DNA of 64,000 bases from Litoditis marina (Eukaryota > Nematoda > Chromadorea > Rhabditida > Rhabditidae): assembly GCA_964036275.1 (NCBI GenBank), contig OZ038440.1, positions 372,001 to 436,000 on the forward strand, given 5' to 3'. This document shows positions 11,842-25,721 of the stretch, one piece after another. A model generated the notes under the pieces. That model was not told the DNA's origin and made no database searches. It saw only the letters and a program-made list of their open reading frames with translations. Position 1 is the first letter of the stretch, and every line of letters starts with the position of its first letter. Both the position numbers and the translations under genes were made by a program.

Positions 11842-14800
11842 AACACAAGGCCTAAATAGTTGCCGTAAAATATTATTTTTGTATTTTATGTTGAAACTGA
11901 CGGTGTTCTGAATCTTGCTCGCGCAATAATATCGTTTATGAGATTAATTTGATAGAGTTTGAAAGCTAGCGCTAATTGGAAAAAAAGGTTTTGGTTGTCC
12001 AACGGAAAATTATTTATTATTCTGATGGTTGAACTTTCAAAAAATGACCTCCTTGTTGCTGGTGTAGGCGGCCTCGTGGATCGAGTAGATGAGGAAATAC
12101 TCGGTCGGTGTTGAGCGATGCTGGAATGTACGCCATACTTGTTGGAAACTTCTACTACAACACCTCATGCTGCGAGCTAGCTTATTTTAATGCACGATTG
12201 ACGCCAACGACAAGTAAAGGTGTTGTTGGCGTCAATTGTGCATTCAACTGAATATTATGATGAAAATGAATGCACGAATATTATGTATTTTCAGAATGGT
12301 AGTGTGCTCCACGTTTTGAAAAACAAGAAAGTCGATGGGTAATCCTATTGAGAAACAAGCACACAAAAGTATACTTCTTAGGTTGAGGTTGTTGATTGGC
12401 GGAAGAGAAACTTTGCCCATGGGGATTACTGGCTTTGAACACTGGATGTTGTGCGGCGCCACGTGTGGTAGGTCTGAAGTTTAAAAATCAGTTATACTGT
12501 TAGTCAGTTGCACAGCCACGTGAACTATGTTAAACACAGCAGAACTCATAAAGGTACAATGACGCAGTGCACGATACTTCATTAGAATGCTTTGCGTGAC
12601 TATTCTCTTTACTTTTAGTATATCTGCCTCACAAGAGTCTCGAACAGAGTTTCACCAGCCGCAAACTATTTCCATTGTTAAGGATGGGCTCCCTCAACTC
12701 AATCAGAATAAGTGAATGTGAATGTGAATGTATGCAGTAAATAGTAATATATACACTATGATAGCGCTTGTTTCGCTTTCAAGCAGTACTTTTTGAGAAA
12801 AGTTTCAACTAGGTGGAAGATATAGCAACTACATGAATCTTTTCTCACGTTTTTCAGTTCTTCTCGTTCAACGTTACAGTTTGTGATTCAACAAACCTAG
12901 CTCTCACTCTGGGGGCTCTCGTAGTGTGGGTTGTTGGGAAATGAGTGGTACGGAATTGAGACGTTCTAAAAAGTGGCAAAACTTTTGAAGTCATGTAACT
13001 AGTATTGAAAAATGGAATCGTTTGAAATCAGAACGTCGGTTATGTAAAATTGTAAGTAAACTGTACATTATCGTGGCAGTTTGACTACTCGTAGTTGCAC
13101 TTTCAACTCCGCTGTATTCTGTATTCACGTTTGGGTGGAAATGTAGCTGGATGTCGATGGTTTGAGACAACATGTTCTGCCTGACCCAGAACAATGTGCC
13201 ATATGCATTGCCTAGAACATGACAAGAATTTCATGAAGTTGTCTTTTTCAGTGCAACAGTTATATGTGTTGTACCTTCTTCTTGTTGTTGTGGACTGTGA
13301 ATTCTCAGAGGGCAGAATCTGGCCTAATCGATTGTTCGCTCTGAACACTGGATGCTGCGCTGATCCGCTACCGGTAGTCGGCCTAAATCTGGTAAAAATA
13401 AATGATTCTTGATTGGATTTGGGATTTGGCTGAAATACTATTGTCATTGTGCTTTAATAAGTGTCCTGTTCCTGTTACATAGTTCATTCATTTCATAACA
13501 TGAACACAAAAATTGGCGGTATGTGCAATGAGTACTCTATATTGATTCGATTCCACTTTTGGGTGAAAATATAGCTGGATGTAATTGACTAACGATGGTT
13601 TGAGACAACATGTTCTGCCTGACCCAGAACAATGTGCCATATGCATTGCCTAGAACATGACAAGAATTTCATGAAGTTGTCTTTTTCAGTGCAACAGTTA
13701 TATGTGTTGTACCTTCTTCTTGTTGTTGTGGACTGTGAATTCCCAGAGGGCAGAATCTGGCCTAATCGATTGTTCGCTCTGAACACTGGATGCTGCGCTG
13801 ATCCGCTACCGGTAGTCGGCCTAAATCTGGTAAAAATAAATGATTCTTGATTGGATTTGGGATTTGGCTGAAATACTATTGTCATTGTGCTTTAATAAGT
13901 GTCCTGTTCCTGTTACATAGTTCATTCATTTCATAACATGAACACAAAAATTGGCGGTATGTGCAATGAGTACTCTATATTGATTCGATTCCACTTTTGG
14001 GTGAAAATGTAGCTGGATGTAATTGACTAACGATGGTTTGAGACAACATGTTCTGCCTGACCCAGAACAATGTGCCATAAGATGTTCGAACTGACCTTGG
14101 TGTTGTTGTTGTGGTTGTTCTGGGAAACGTACGTACGGCTGCGACAGTGCTACGTTGCTGAACCCTGCACATTTCGTAGATGAGGAATAATGGAGAATTA
14201 TCATTTTTTTAGTTCCATAACTTAAAATTCACACTTGCTAGTAATCAGATTTTTACTTCTACGCATGTGGGTGCAATTAGAGTATAAAAATCATGTTTCC
14301 AAGTTTCATATTGTACTCGACTCGAAAATATTTATTTCGAGTTCAGTTTCCAATTTATCTTCAACTGGTAACTGGTACATACCTCTGTGTTTTTGACTCG
14401 TTTACGTCTTTTCCTAGTGCATTTTGTGGTTGACCTGCAGACACTGCGGCAGGTGGCCTGAAATCAAGAGATCCAAACAATTCGTATTCATAAAAAATGA
14501 ATTTTGAGTTTGTCACTCGCTATCTACAGTAATTATTTACTTTTGAATTCAATTTTCATTTGAGCTCTCGAGTGAGTTTGATTCGCTAATAGTTGAAGAA
14601 CGTGCCAGAGAAAACAGAAACTGATTTGTGTCCTGCTGCGTTTTTCAGATTTCACTTCACGACGCAGGATTGACACAGCATTTTTACAAAACTACTGCAT
14701 CTGAAAATCAAGAACTTTTCCGCAACTGTCGTATCAATCTTAGCCAATCATTCCATAACCCACCGATTGTTCCGGTTTGGTACACTTTTATCTGTCTTAG

Positions 14801-17800
14801 TGGGGATCACGCCATGTCTATCGCTGGCTCGGAAAACTGGATGAAGTTTCGGTCCATTTGTGGTGGTGGTAGCTCTGAAGATAGTATACATACTTTTAAC
14901 ATTTTCATGAGAAAAACAGTGCCATTCAGCACCTCCACTCAGTTTTGCAAGGGCTTCCAGCATACGTTTGGATGTGGAATGTGGTCCATGACCCACCCCT
15001 ACAGTCCAAGCGTTACGATAAGCAGAAGGCCAGAAGGGTCATGACCAGATCTGAACATTCAGTTTGAATGTTTTCACAGAATATTGCCTAAACCACTATA
15101 ACCAGAACGGCAGAAATGCTCTTATACTAAACATCCATTTCTATGTTGACACTGTGGTTTATCACGATTCTCACTTCAAAGGTTTTGACTTGATGTCATT
15201 TGGCTTCCGTTCAGACCTCTGTCTAGATATAGCTGGTGATAGAGGTTGGGGAAGAGGCGTAGGTCTCCTTGAAAAGAAGATGTTGCACGAATTGAAAACA
15301 TGACAATAAGTGTAGGGGGTGACCATATCTGAGCTGTAGTTTGAACTTAAATACATGATTAACGAACTTGGACCGAAACTCATCAACATCAAACTACAAA
15401 CACAGCGGGGTAGGCAAACATACACCGTATAGGCGTGTTTGGAATAAGCGAACTCTATATTTTTACTCTATATTTCAAATTTTAGGTTTACCTAAATTGT
15501 ACTAACAGCTTTTTCTCTCTTTCTACTAGCACCCTCTCACCTCGTACTTGTGATAAGATTGCTGAAAATACCACCAGTGAATCCATAGTGGTTGCTAGCC
15601 CGGAATATTGGATGTAGTTTGGAAGCGCTGCCAGTCGGTCTGAAAACCATAGTGTACTCATATATTTTTGGGCTTGTGTGAGCTGGCACTGAGCACACTA
15701 AGGTTCGGTTCCCCTGGAGGTATCTTTATAGCGGACATCCCGAGCAGGTACTAACGCTCACCCATGCCTAGTTCTCGTGCACAGGTACCACCCACCCACG
15801 GATACTTCTACGATCATTGTCTTGGTTGTTGGTTGAATACTATCTGCAAACCGAAAACACCCCCTCTCATGTCATTTCTTATTACAACTTGTTTTCCCTG
15901 GAGACCCAACAGCAATGATTCTATTCTGATGTGCGGTTGATAAAGTTGTTGAAATTGCGGAGTAGTATCGACTGAGACCAACTAACCCACATGATAACTG
16001 CTATACGAACGCCTCCGGTTTCATTGAATTTGTCATTACATGTTTAGTGCTTACGTTCATGATGAAATGGAAAATAAGATAAAGTCAGTTTCACAATACT
16101 CTGCCATCATTCCGTTTTGTTCCTAGTCAAACAAACATGTTAATCTGAATATAGCTTATAGTCGTCGCCAACGGGAAAGCAAGAGCGTACAGTATATCTC
16201 ACTTTCCGCTGTGCACGCACACATGTATTCGATTCCAAAGCAGAGCAGTGGTTTGCCCCCTGCTACGAAACTTTTGCTCGCAGGTTCGATTCCGACAAGA
16301 CACAGAAATTTATACATTTGGCATTCACTAATATCAGACCTTTTTGTCGATGACGTAACTGGAAACGGTAATTGCGTCACTGGCGGGGATGACTTTGTTT
16401 GAGAAATCCTGTAAAAACCTCTCTAATTGATATAATAAAACTTTTTCAGTTTATTAGTACTTGGCCTTCTTTCCAATACTTTCGATAAACCATAAAGGTT
16501 TCTTCACTTTTCTTCTTCTTCAACAAAGTTGGACATCAAACAATATCACTCACACGCGGGTAATCCCCCTGTCCTGTCTGTCTTGCGAGTGTCTCCCACG
16601 GAACACGGGATGAAGTTTCTCCCCGTTTGTCGTTGGTCTTCAATTTAGAAACAATCAATGTATAATGAATTCGAAGAATGTAGCGTACTTCGCATGTATA
16701 CGGAAGATCATAAACTCTATTAGAAGAACATCATTGGTAGCTACAGTAGTTTGTCTTCTGCAGTGTATGCACAAAATTAGGAAAAGTTCAGGTTAATTTT
16801 TGTTTTCAGAGACAGCTTTTCGACATATTGTCGTACTGACTGAACATGCTAATCAGTTCCCGGCGTTTAAACATTTAAACTTTAGCACGTCTAGAAGAGA
16901 AAAAATAGAACTCCAGAAGTAAAAAAATTTGGAAAGAGAATAATTGAAATGTAATTGTATCTGACTGTTCAGCGCAGCTCTCAACTGATTCAACTAGGAA
17001 AACAGCGATTCAGAGCTACAAGTACAGTATCCACCCGCTGTTCTTTGAGCTAAACCAGTGAAAGAAACCTTTGTGTCGTCCTTGGAGTGACGTTTATCCT
17101 TCGCTGTGGAACGAGACCTTCGTTCTCCGGACGTCGTCTGATGTCTTTGGAAAACTGAAACCAAGTTTTTCTGATTCACGATACCATTTCGAACACATAC
17201 ATGTAGTTAATCTAGAACGGGTTCATACAGATTCATCTGGATCGTCTAGATGCACTCCATCTAAAATCTAGAGGGCACTGAGTGGAACTCACGTTCAAGA
17301 GAGAAATCATGTGTAACGTTCAGGCGTAAAGTATCTGGTCGCCCATGAAGATACTCATACTTGGCGTAGTTTTGGGTTCTAAGTGTTTTCTATCAACTCA
17401 GAAATTTGGCTAGTCAAAGAAGTAAGCGTGAATCGTGGGAACACATTCAAACTGTGTGAAAAGAGAGCATGTTCATGTCATGATGTTTGCACTTTTATGT
17501 ATGTTTTCGTAGTGTGGAATAATAAATAATTGTAGCTTGTATATTCATAATGATCTAACAATAACCAAGAATCAACAAACGCACCACTTCTATTTCTTGT
17601 TTGTCGTTCTTTCTACATTTCAGAAGTTCATTGAAAGATTTCCCGTCGTTCGTGAACAAGTCACTGAAATAAATCATTTTCTCAATTGGTAGGACGAATA
17701 TTATTACCAACTGGAGTATAAAGCAAAAAAATCAAAAAGTACCTAAGTGCTTTAGAAGTGCGTGTGTTACTGGCGTTTCATCTGATTTACGTGACTTATT

Positions 17801-19011
17801 GTGTGTACGTCTAAATCGATCTGTTAAAATATCTGTGTTGAATAGTTCCGAGTTTATTCCAATAACTAGTAGACTACTTCAGATATGAGTGCGCTATCAG
17901 TATCTTTCAAAGTTGTAGTTGTTCATGAAAAACGATCAAATATTTGCTGTCAGGTCGTTCTAATTCGGAGTGTCATCCATTGACTTTCCCCATAACTGGT
18001 TTTCATGTCAAAACCAGTTATAGTTCTTCTCATTGCTACGCGAAAATATATAGGCGAAATTCCCTGGAGATTCTATACCACCTACAGGGTATGAAAGTTT
18101 ACTAAAGTTGTGTTTCAAACATGCGTGTAACATTTTCCCTACCTTGATCTACGCGTACTTGCGACTCTGAATATGTGAAGGGGACCTCGTTGAACGGCCT
18201 TCCAGAGGTCCATTGTGGTCTGGTTCACCTCATTCTCAGAGAAGAGCAGCACCACCAGAGGGCGAAACTCTGACAGAGACAAAGGTAAACTATGCTGTAT
18301 TTTGAGGGCCGAATAGTGAACAATTCTAGATTATGACAGGGACAAGTAGTAAACTATAGTTGATTTGGTATCAATAAACTCAAAAACCGGAGGAAATTTC
18401 TCAAAAACTGTGTTACCTCATTTTTAACAGCCTGTGAAACTTTTATAATACTCATCTCAACTCACTCGGACCTACATAAAAGTAGTGATCATTTCTCCAA
18501 CGAGCAGGGAGAGGTGTTTCTCCAGCCCCTCATATCATGTTGTTATGTTTGTATTCACAGAGATAAACTTACAACAAAAAGATAAACGAACCGTCTTTCC
18601 TTCGTGACACCTCAACCGTGACCACATTCAACAGTCGGTCATAGTTTCCGTGAACATTGTCTAACGTCGAGATCAGCTCACTAACTGTCTTTAAAAAATA
18701 TAAAGGTTATCATGTTTCACGTTCATTTATATGCAGTCCTCCAGTAAGTTTCTTTCTTTCTATGCTTATCCAAATATTTCTACATTGATGAAAAAAGTGT
18801 GCAAACTAGAACGGAGGGAAAGTGGTGTAACAAAGGTTCACACAACCAACTACAAGACACATCATGAATACACGTATACCGTACTCTCGAACCATATGCA
18901 TCAAGCCGCGAGAACGTACCGACACGGTCCTCGCCAGATACCGTCCATTTCTGTCGATTGCAACTGTGCTTCGAATATCGTCCCGGTTTCCCACATCACT
19001 GCCCACCTTGA
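7922..19011 (-). CDS. Two-VWA extracellular-type protein with cassette-exon linker (5' end not found)
   Basis: I traced 23 exons that join in phase for about 709 aa. N-terminal divergent VWA: 19011-18920, 18688-18592, 18269-18143, including RPLVVLLFSENEVN. Connector: 17378-17293, a 32-nt microexon 17260-17229, 17154-17069. Cassettes: 16637-16554, 15639-15541, 14874-14764, 14457-14383, 14164-14096, 13820-13713, 13382-13275, 12473-12375, 11786-11673, 11186-11097. Thr-rich linker: 10895-10795 (TTTQTTTTTRR). C-terminal VWA: 10542-10473, 10269-10209, 9852-9767, 9658-9511, 9236-9114, 7987-7922 (TAA). The metal-site residues appear as D-F-S-R-G, a Thr in GGTTRTG and Asp in FTDG; the third MIDAS Ser is Gly. 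Such proteins are usually secreted or matrix-bound, but no signal peptide is visible. The first VWA strand and start codon must lie between 19012 and the Rab1 end. The C-terminal VWA is very secure; individual cassette exons rest on phase and motif agreement. Confidence 0.75.
8384..8943. mobile_element. hAT-like non-autonomous element, AATTC-rich interior (copy 2)
   Basis: This is the same element as at 1906-2465, offset 6478, with identical CTATTTAT flanks. It is shared by both duplicates, so it inserted before the segmental duplication. Confidence 0.85.
12493..12622. mobile_element. TATACT-type MITE, copy 1
   Basis: About 130 bp, with inverted termini TATACTGTTAGTCAGTTGCA and TTTACTTTTAGTATA. 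It shares the internal block AACACAGCAGAACTCA with copies at 42669, 50144, 54719 and 62665. The ends suggest a TA target site. Confidence 0.8.
13160..14078. repeat. 438-bp tandem duplication of one cassette exon
   Basis: The sequence from 13160 repeats at 13598, and the start of a third copy begins at 14036 and breaks off at about 14078. The copies are nearly identical; I saw one substitution inside the exon (Glu versus Gly). Each full unit carries the exon encoding QHPVFRANNRLG (13275-13382 and 13713-13820). Confidence 0.92.
15318..15465 (+). repeat. TGTAGTTTGA inverted-core repeat
   Basis: GGGTGACCATATCTGAGC, then TGTAGTTTGA, a variable spacer, ATCAAACTACAAACACAGCG and an ACACCGTATAGGCGTG tail. 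Related copies are at 19915 and 45992, with fragments near 20118, 47775, 55037, 56425 and 57790. Confidence 0.65.
16157..16333 (+). mobile_element. TATAG-ended tRNA-headed element, copy 1
   Basis: It starts TATAGTCGTCGCCAACGGG and ends GGCATTCACTAATA, the reverse complement of the TATAGTGAGTGCC end in other copies. Inside is a tRNA-like region with AGAGCAGTGGTTTGCC (A-box-like) and a perfect B-box GGTTCGATTCC. Related copies on the other strand lie at 30917, 57148 and 63869. Confidence 0.78.
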
Positions 19012-19291
19012 CTGCTCTGCTCAGAGAATGCTGCAATGGGTTAGAGAACTGACGGAATTAAATATAATATAAACAATGTCCCATAAATAAGTGCTCTCAA
19101 CTAATCACAGGGTAAATGACGTATCTCATTAACTTTACTCACGGGCGTCTCTGTGAGATTATCTCATGAGATATCTCCCTTTAGGGCGTCAGACATCCGC
19201 ATCAACATCAGACGAAATTAGGTGCTAACCAGTTACTGAATCTCAGCAAGATTTGGTTTTCGTTCGGTCAAAAAAGTTCAGCTTAAGGAAC

Positions 19292-19538
19292 GGCTAGTCC
19301 CCAGGGACAAGAACGGGACGTCATGTGGTCTGGTATGGTCCCTGGACGGTACCAAGTATTACGGTAGAATTGGAGCAGATTCGCATATACGAGTCTTCTG
19401 TTTTGTCAATAATTTTTCTGATTACGCAATCATGTATGCAAATCTGCTTCAATTCTAGCGTAATCGTTGGTACCGTCCCGGGACCGTATCGCTACACTGG
19501 CCATCCCGTCCTGGTGCCTGGGACGAGCGACTGCTGAG
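19292..19538. mobile_element. Long-palindrome element (GGGAC family), copy 1
   Basis: The two halves are imperfect reverse complements: CAAGAACGGGACGTC on the left, and GCATCCCGTCCTGGTGCCTGGG-like sequence on the right. A central pair ATTACGGTAGAATTGGAGCA / TGCTTCAATTCTAGCGTAAT supports the fold. It is related to 24315-24544. Confidence 0.8.
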
Positions 19539-19914
19539 AGTATGCGGTATTTGGAACAACATGTTTCGAGAACTCTGGGAAAAGGTTCGTTCATGTGTAT
19601 TCAAATCATCTTGACCATATTTATGGGAGCTAAACAATTATCTCAAAAAGTACAGCTAACAATATCCTTACCATCTGATTGGGATCAATAGTGTAAAGAA
19701 TATCAATACAAGCGGAACTCAGTTGAAATAGTAGAAATTGGTATAAGATACGCATTTCAGTCGATTTGGGCCATTGACTGTGCTACGCGGTTCAGATCAT
19801 ATATCGGATAAAGCATGTTATGAATGCATGGAAACATTTATCGGAAAGGAACCAGTCAACAATCTTCCTCTCAGGAGGAAACAAACGACCGGTTCCAATA
19901 AACAGCTTTAGAGG

Positions 19915-20035
19915 GAGTGACCAAATCTCAGGTGTAGCTTGAACCCGATGCGCCCTAATTCACCGGTTCAAACTACAACACAGCAGGATAGAGACACATA
20001 CAACGTATTGGCTTTTTTTGTAAAATCGAATGTTT
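19915..20035 (+). repeat. TGTAGTTTGA inverted-core repeat
   Basis: GAGTGACCAAATCTCAGG, then TGTAGCTTGA, a spacer, TTCAAACTACAACACAGCAG and a CATACAACGTATTGGC tail. Same family as 15318-15465. Confidence 0.62.
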
Positions 20036-20262
20036 ATACATACTTGTATAAACCATGAAGGTTTATTACAGTCTCATATTGTGGTTACATGTGTATCAGA
20101 GGTGACGACACATGTGTTGTAGTTTGATCTGGATGTAAAAGCTAAACTATCGCACCACTGCCTAAACAGTGAACGCAGCGGCAACAAACTACGAATACCG
20201 CAAACTGTACAGTACCCTCTCTGCACATCTATAAATGTATTATCAATAACTAAGACTACAAT

Positions 20263-20788
20263 CGGGGAACTTATCAATGGGAATGCAAGAACTAGTACTC
20301 ATAGATACAGCTCATATATTCGCAGGGTCAAATGTCCCTGAAGCCCTCGTGGACAGCGTGTTGCGATAGCGGCAACCGGTTTCCGACTTTTAAAACTCCT
20401 AGAATGCATAAACACGTATAAGTGTTTGTTACAGGAAAGAGTGCCTGACTCTGACAGTATTTTATTTTCATCTAAATGTATGTTCATTCACCATAAATAA
20501 TCTAACAACCTTTATTGAGTTAAACCGGGGAACTTATCAATGGGAATGCAAGAACTAGTACTCATAGATACAGCTCATATATTCGCAGGGTCAAATGTCC
20601 CTGAAGCCCTCGTGGACAGCGTGTTGCGATAGCGGCAACCGGTTTCCGACTTTTAAAACTCCTAGAATGCATAAACACGTATTATTGTTTGTTACAGGAA
20701 AGAGTGCCTGACTCTGGCAGTATTTTATTTTCATCTAAATGTATGTTCATTCATCATAAATAATCTAACAACCTTTATTGAGTTAAAC
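20263..20788. repeat. 263-bp tandem duplication
   Basis: 20263-20525 is repeated at 20526-20788 with only a few substitutions. It starts CGGGGAACTTATCAATGGGA in both copies. It lies between the VWA gene and Rab1. Confidence 0.93.
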
Positions 20789-21298
20789 CGAGAAAAGCTC
20801 AGACGAACGAAACACGAAGCGAGAACAACTCACCATAATCACAAATCACATCGCGGGTAAAACGGGGTATACTTATATTATAATGAAAGGACCGACTATG
20901 TACGAGTATGAGGAAAAGTATGCAACACAAAACTCTCCGCCAGAATAGATACAGAATCAATAACTTAAAATTACAAGGAGCTCGACTCAAGAGGGTAAAC
21001 GAACTCAGACACTAGTCGCCTTACAATTCATGACCCCATCTATAACACAGGTTGCATCACGTGGAGACGTCAAAAAATGGTAGACCTAGAGAGAACATTC
21101 CCTAACACTGTAGAAGAGCTAGACAGACTCATCTTAGAACAGAGATAGAGAACGAAAGGACAGATTTATATAAAGAAAAGAGACACAAGCACCGAAAAGG
21201 TGAAAAATGAATCTAGACAGAAGATGATGGATGGTGCAGTACATGCGGTAGGAGTGCGAGGAACATGCTGATGCCGAGAGAAGAGAGACGGTACGGGA

Positions 21299-24667
<3,369 letters not shown>

Positions 24668-25721
24668 CCTGAAGCCAGAAAGAGGAACTACCTAAAAGTA
24701 GGAAATATCAGCAAAAACTATTTGTGGGTTTAGTTGTTCACTATCATGTGAAAATATTTGCAAATACAATACAACTCTATTACGAAATCGGTGGAAATAG
24801 ATAATATGATGATGACTAATGTAATAAAAAACTAACGCTAACTGCGTTTAAAAACTGGTTGTTGAAGGTTTTTAAAACATCTTTACAAATGATTGAACCA
24901 GAGCCATCGCATTGATCTATCAGAAAAGTAGACGAAAAAAGAAAAATACATATTCTTCTTCAACTTATAAAATGCGTTTTTTACTAATAAAATTACCAAT
25001 AGGAAGTAAACACAAATGGTTAACATTTATCCTTTCCATTAGAGCAATATTAATCGTATTGAAGTATCGAAACGAATGATGACAAACCCATAAACTGCTA
25101 TTTAAATAAATGGAGCGCGATGCGTTCGATACTTTACGCCTTTAAGCTTATAGTAATAGGGAAAATCTACGGAATTTCTGTTCAACATTACGGAGCACAA
25201 TGACATAGCGACACGTTGAGCAAAATTTAGGGTGAACTGAGAAAATTATGAATAAATGAAGGGCCCCTTTCCCGATCGATAGAGGTCATTCGTGTGCCGA
25301 GTCATTTCTCGACTGGACATTCCACGTGAAGATACCGTAACCCAGTGTCGAAAAAGTCTCACCACGCAGTGGTCATTTTTACAAAGTTAAACGGCAATAT
25401 TGTGCTTCACGACTATTATAATATGTTTTTAACAAACCAATAATTAGTACATAATCAATATCCATCTATTGTCGTAGTTTCAACTTTCAAATGCACGAGA
25501 TTGTTGAACTAAAAATTAGGAGAGAATTTCCGCCCTTTAAACGTGCTCGTCCAAAATTTAATCGTTTGCATAGGAATTAAAGCCAGCCGGCGGCGCTTCT
25601 TTTAATAATCTTGTTTATTGTTTGTTATTACTTTTTAACATTCAGTTTTTGATTAGCTAGTTATTTTGATACTTTTACTTACATACGTTTTCATTTCAGT
25701 TAAGAATGGCGACTTAATATA
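24668..25721. promoter_or_regulatory. Divergent intergenic region, Rab1 / BTBD7-type gene
   Basis: It separates the start codons of two oppositely transcribed genes by about 1.05 kb and so should hold both promoters. It is AT-rich with no clear coding exon. A short GC-rich block lies near 25580 (AGCCAGCCGGCGGCGC). No confident TATA or initiator could be assigned. Confidence 0.45.

Larger units (their letters stand above)
11673..16637 (-). repeat. Array of cassette exons with HPVF motif
   Basis: Ten consecutive exons run from 16637-16554 to 11186-11097; this range ends with the exon before the last. Each begins with one base completing a codon and ends two bases into the next, so any one can be skipped or duplicated without a frameshift. 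Seven share a core: KLHPVFRGRH (16.6 kb), KLHPIFRASNHYG (15.6), KLHPVFRASDRHG (14.8), QHPVFRANNRLG (13.8, 13.3, 11.7) and QHPVFKASNPHG (12.4). Three others (14457-14383, 14164-14096, 11186-11097) keep the phase but not the core. A pro-Thr-Thr lead-in recurs. The array looks like a linker that grew by exon duplication. Confidence 0.72.
19012..21298. other. Repeat-rich interval between VWA gene and Rab1 3' end
   Basis: It contains a palindromic element (19292-19538), a TGTAGTTTGA repeat (19915-20035) and a 263-bp tandem duplication (20263-20788). The 5' exons of the minus-strand VWA gene are expected here. A candidate strand reading PIVVLVIDNTFIDV lies on the minus strand near 20216-20260, but I could not place splice sites for it with confidence. 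Confidence 0.4.

Noticed and set aside
18731..19072. Plus-strand 113-codon frame
   Set aside because: It is antisense to the VWA exon 19011-18920, whose minus-strand frame continues in phase into the next exons.
20799..20990. Minus-strand hydrophobic frame as signal peptide of the VWA gene
   Set aside because: Its apparent start is TTG, it has no ATG, and its end gives no phase-compatible donor to 19011.
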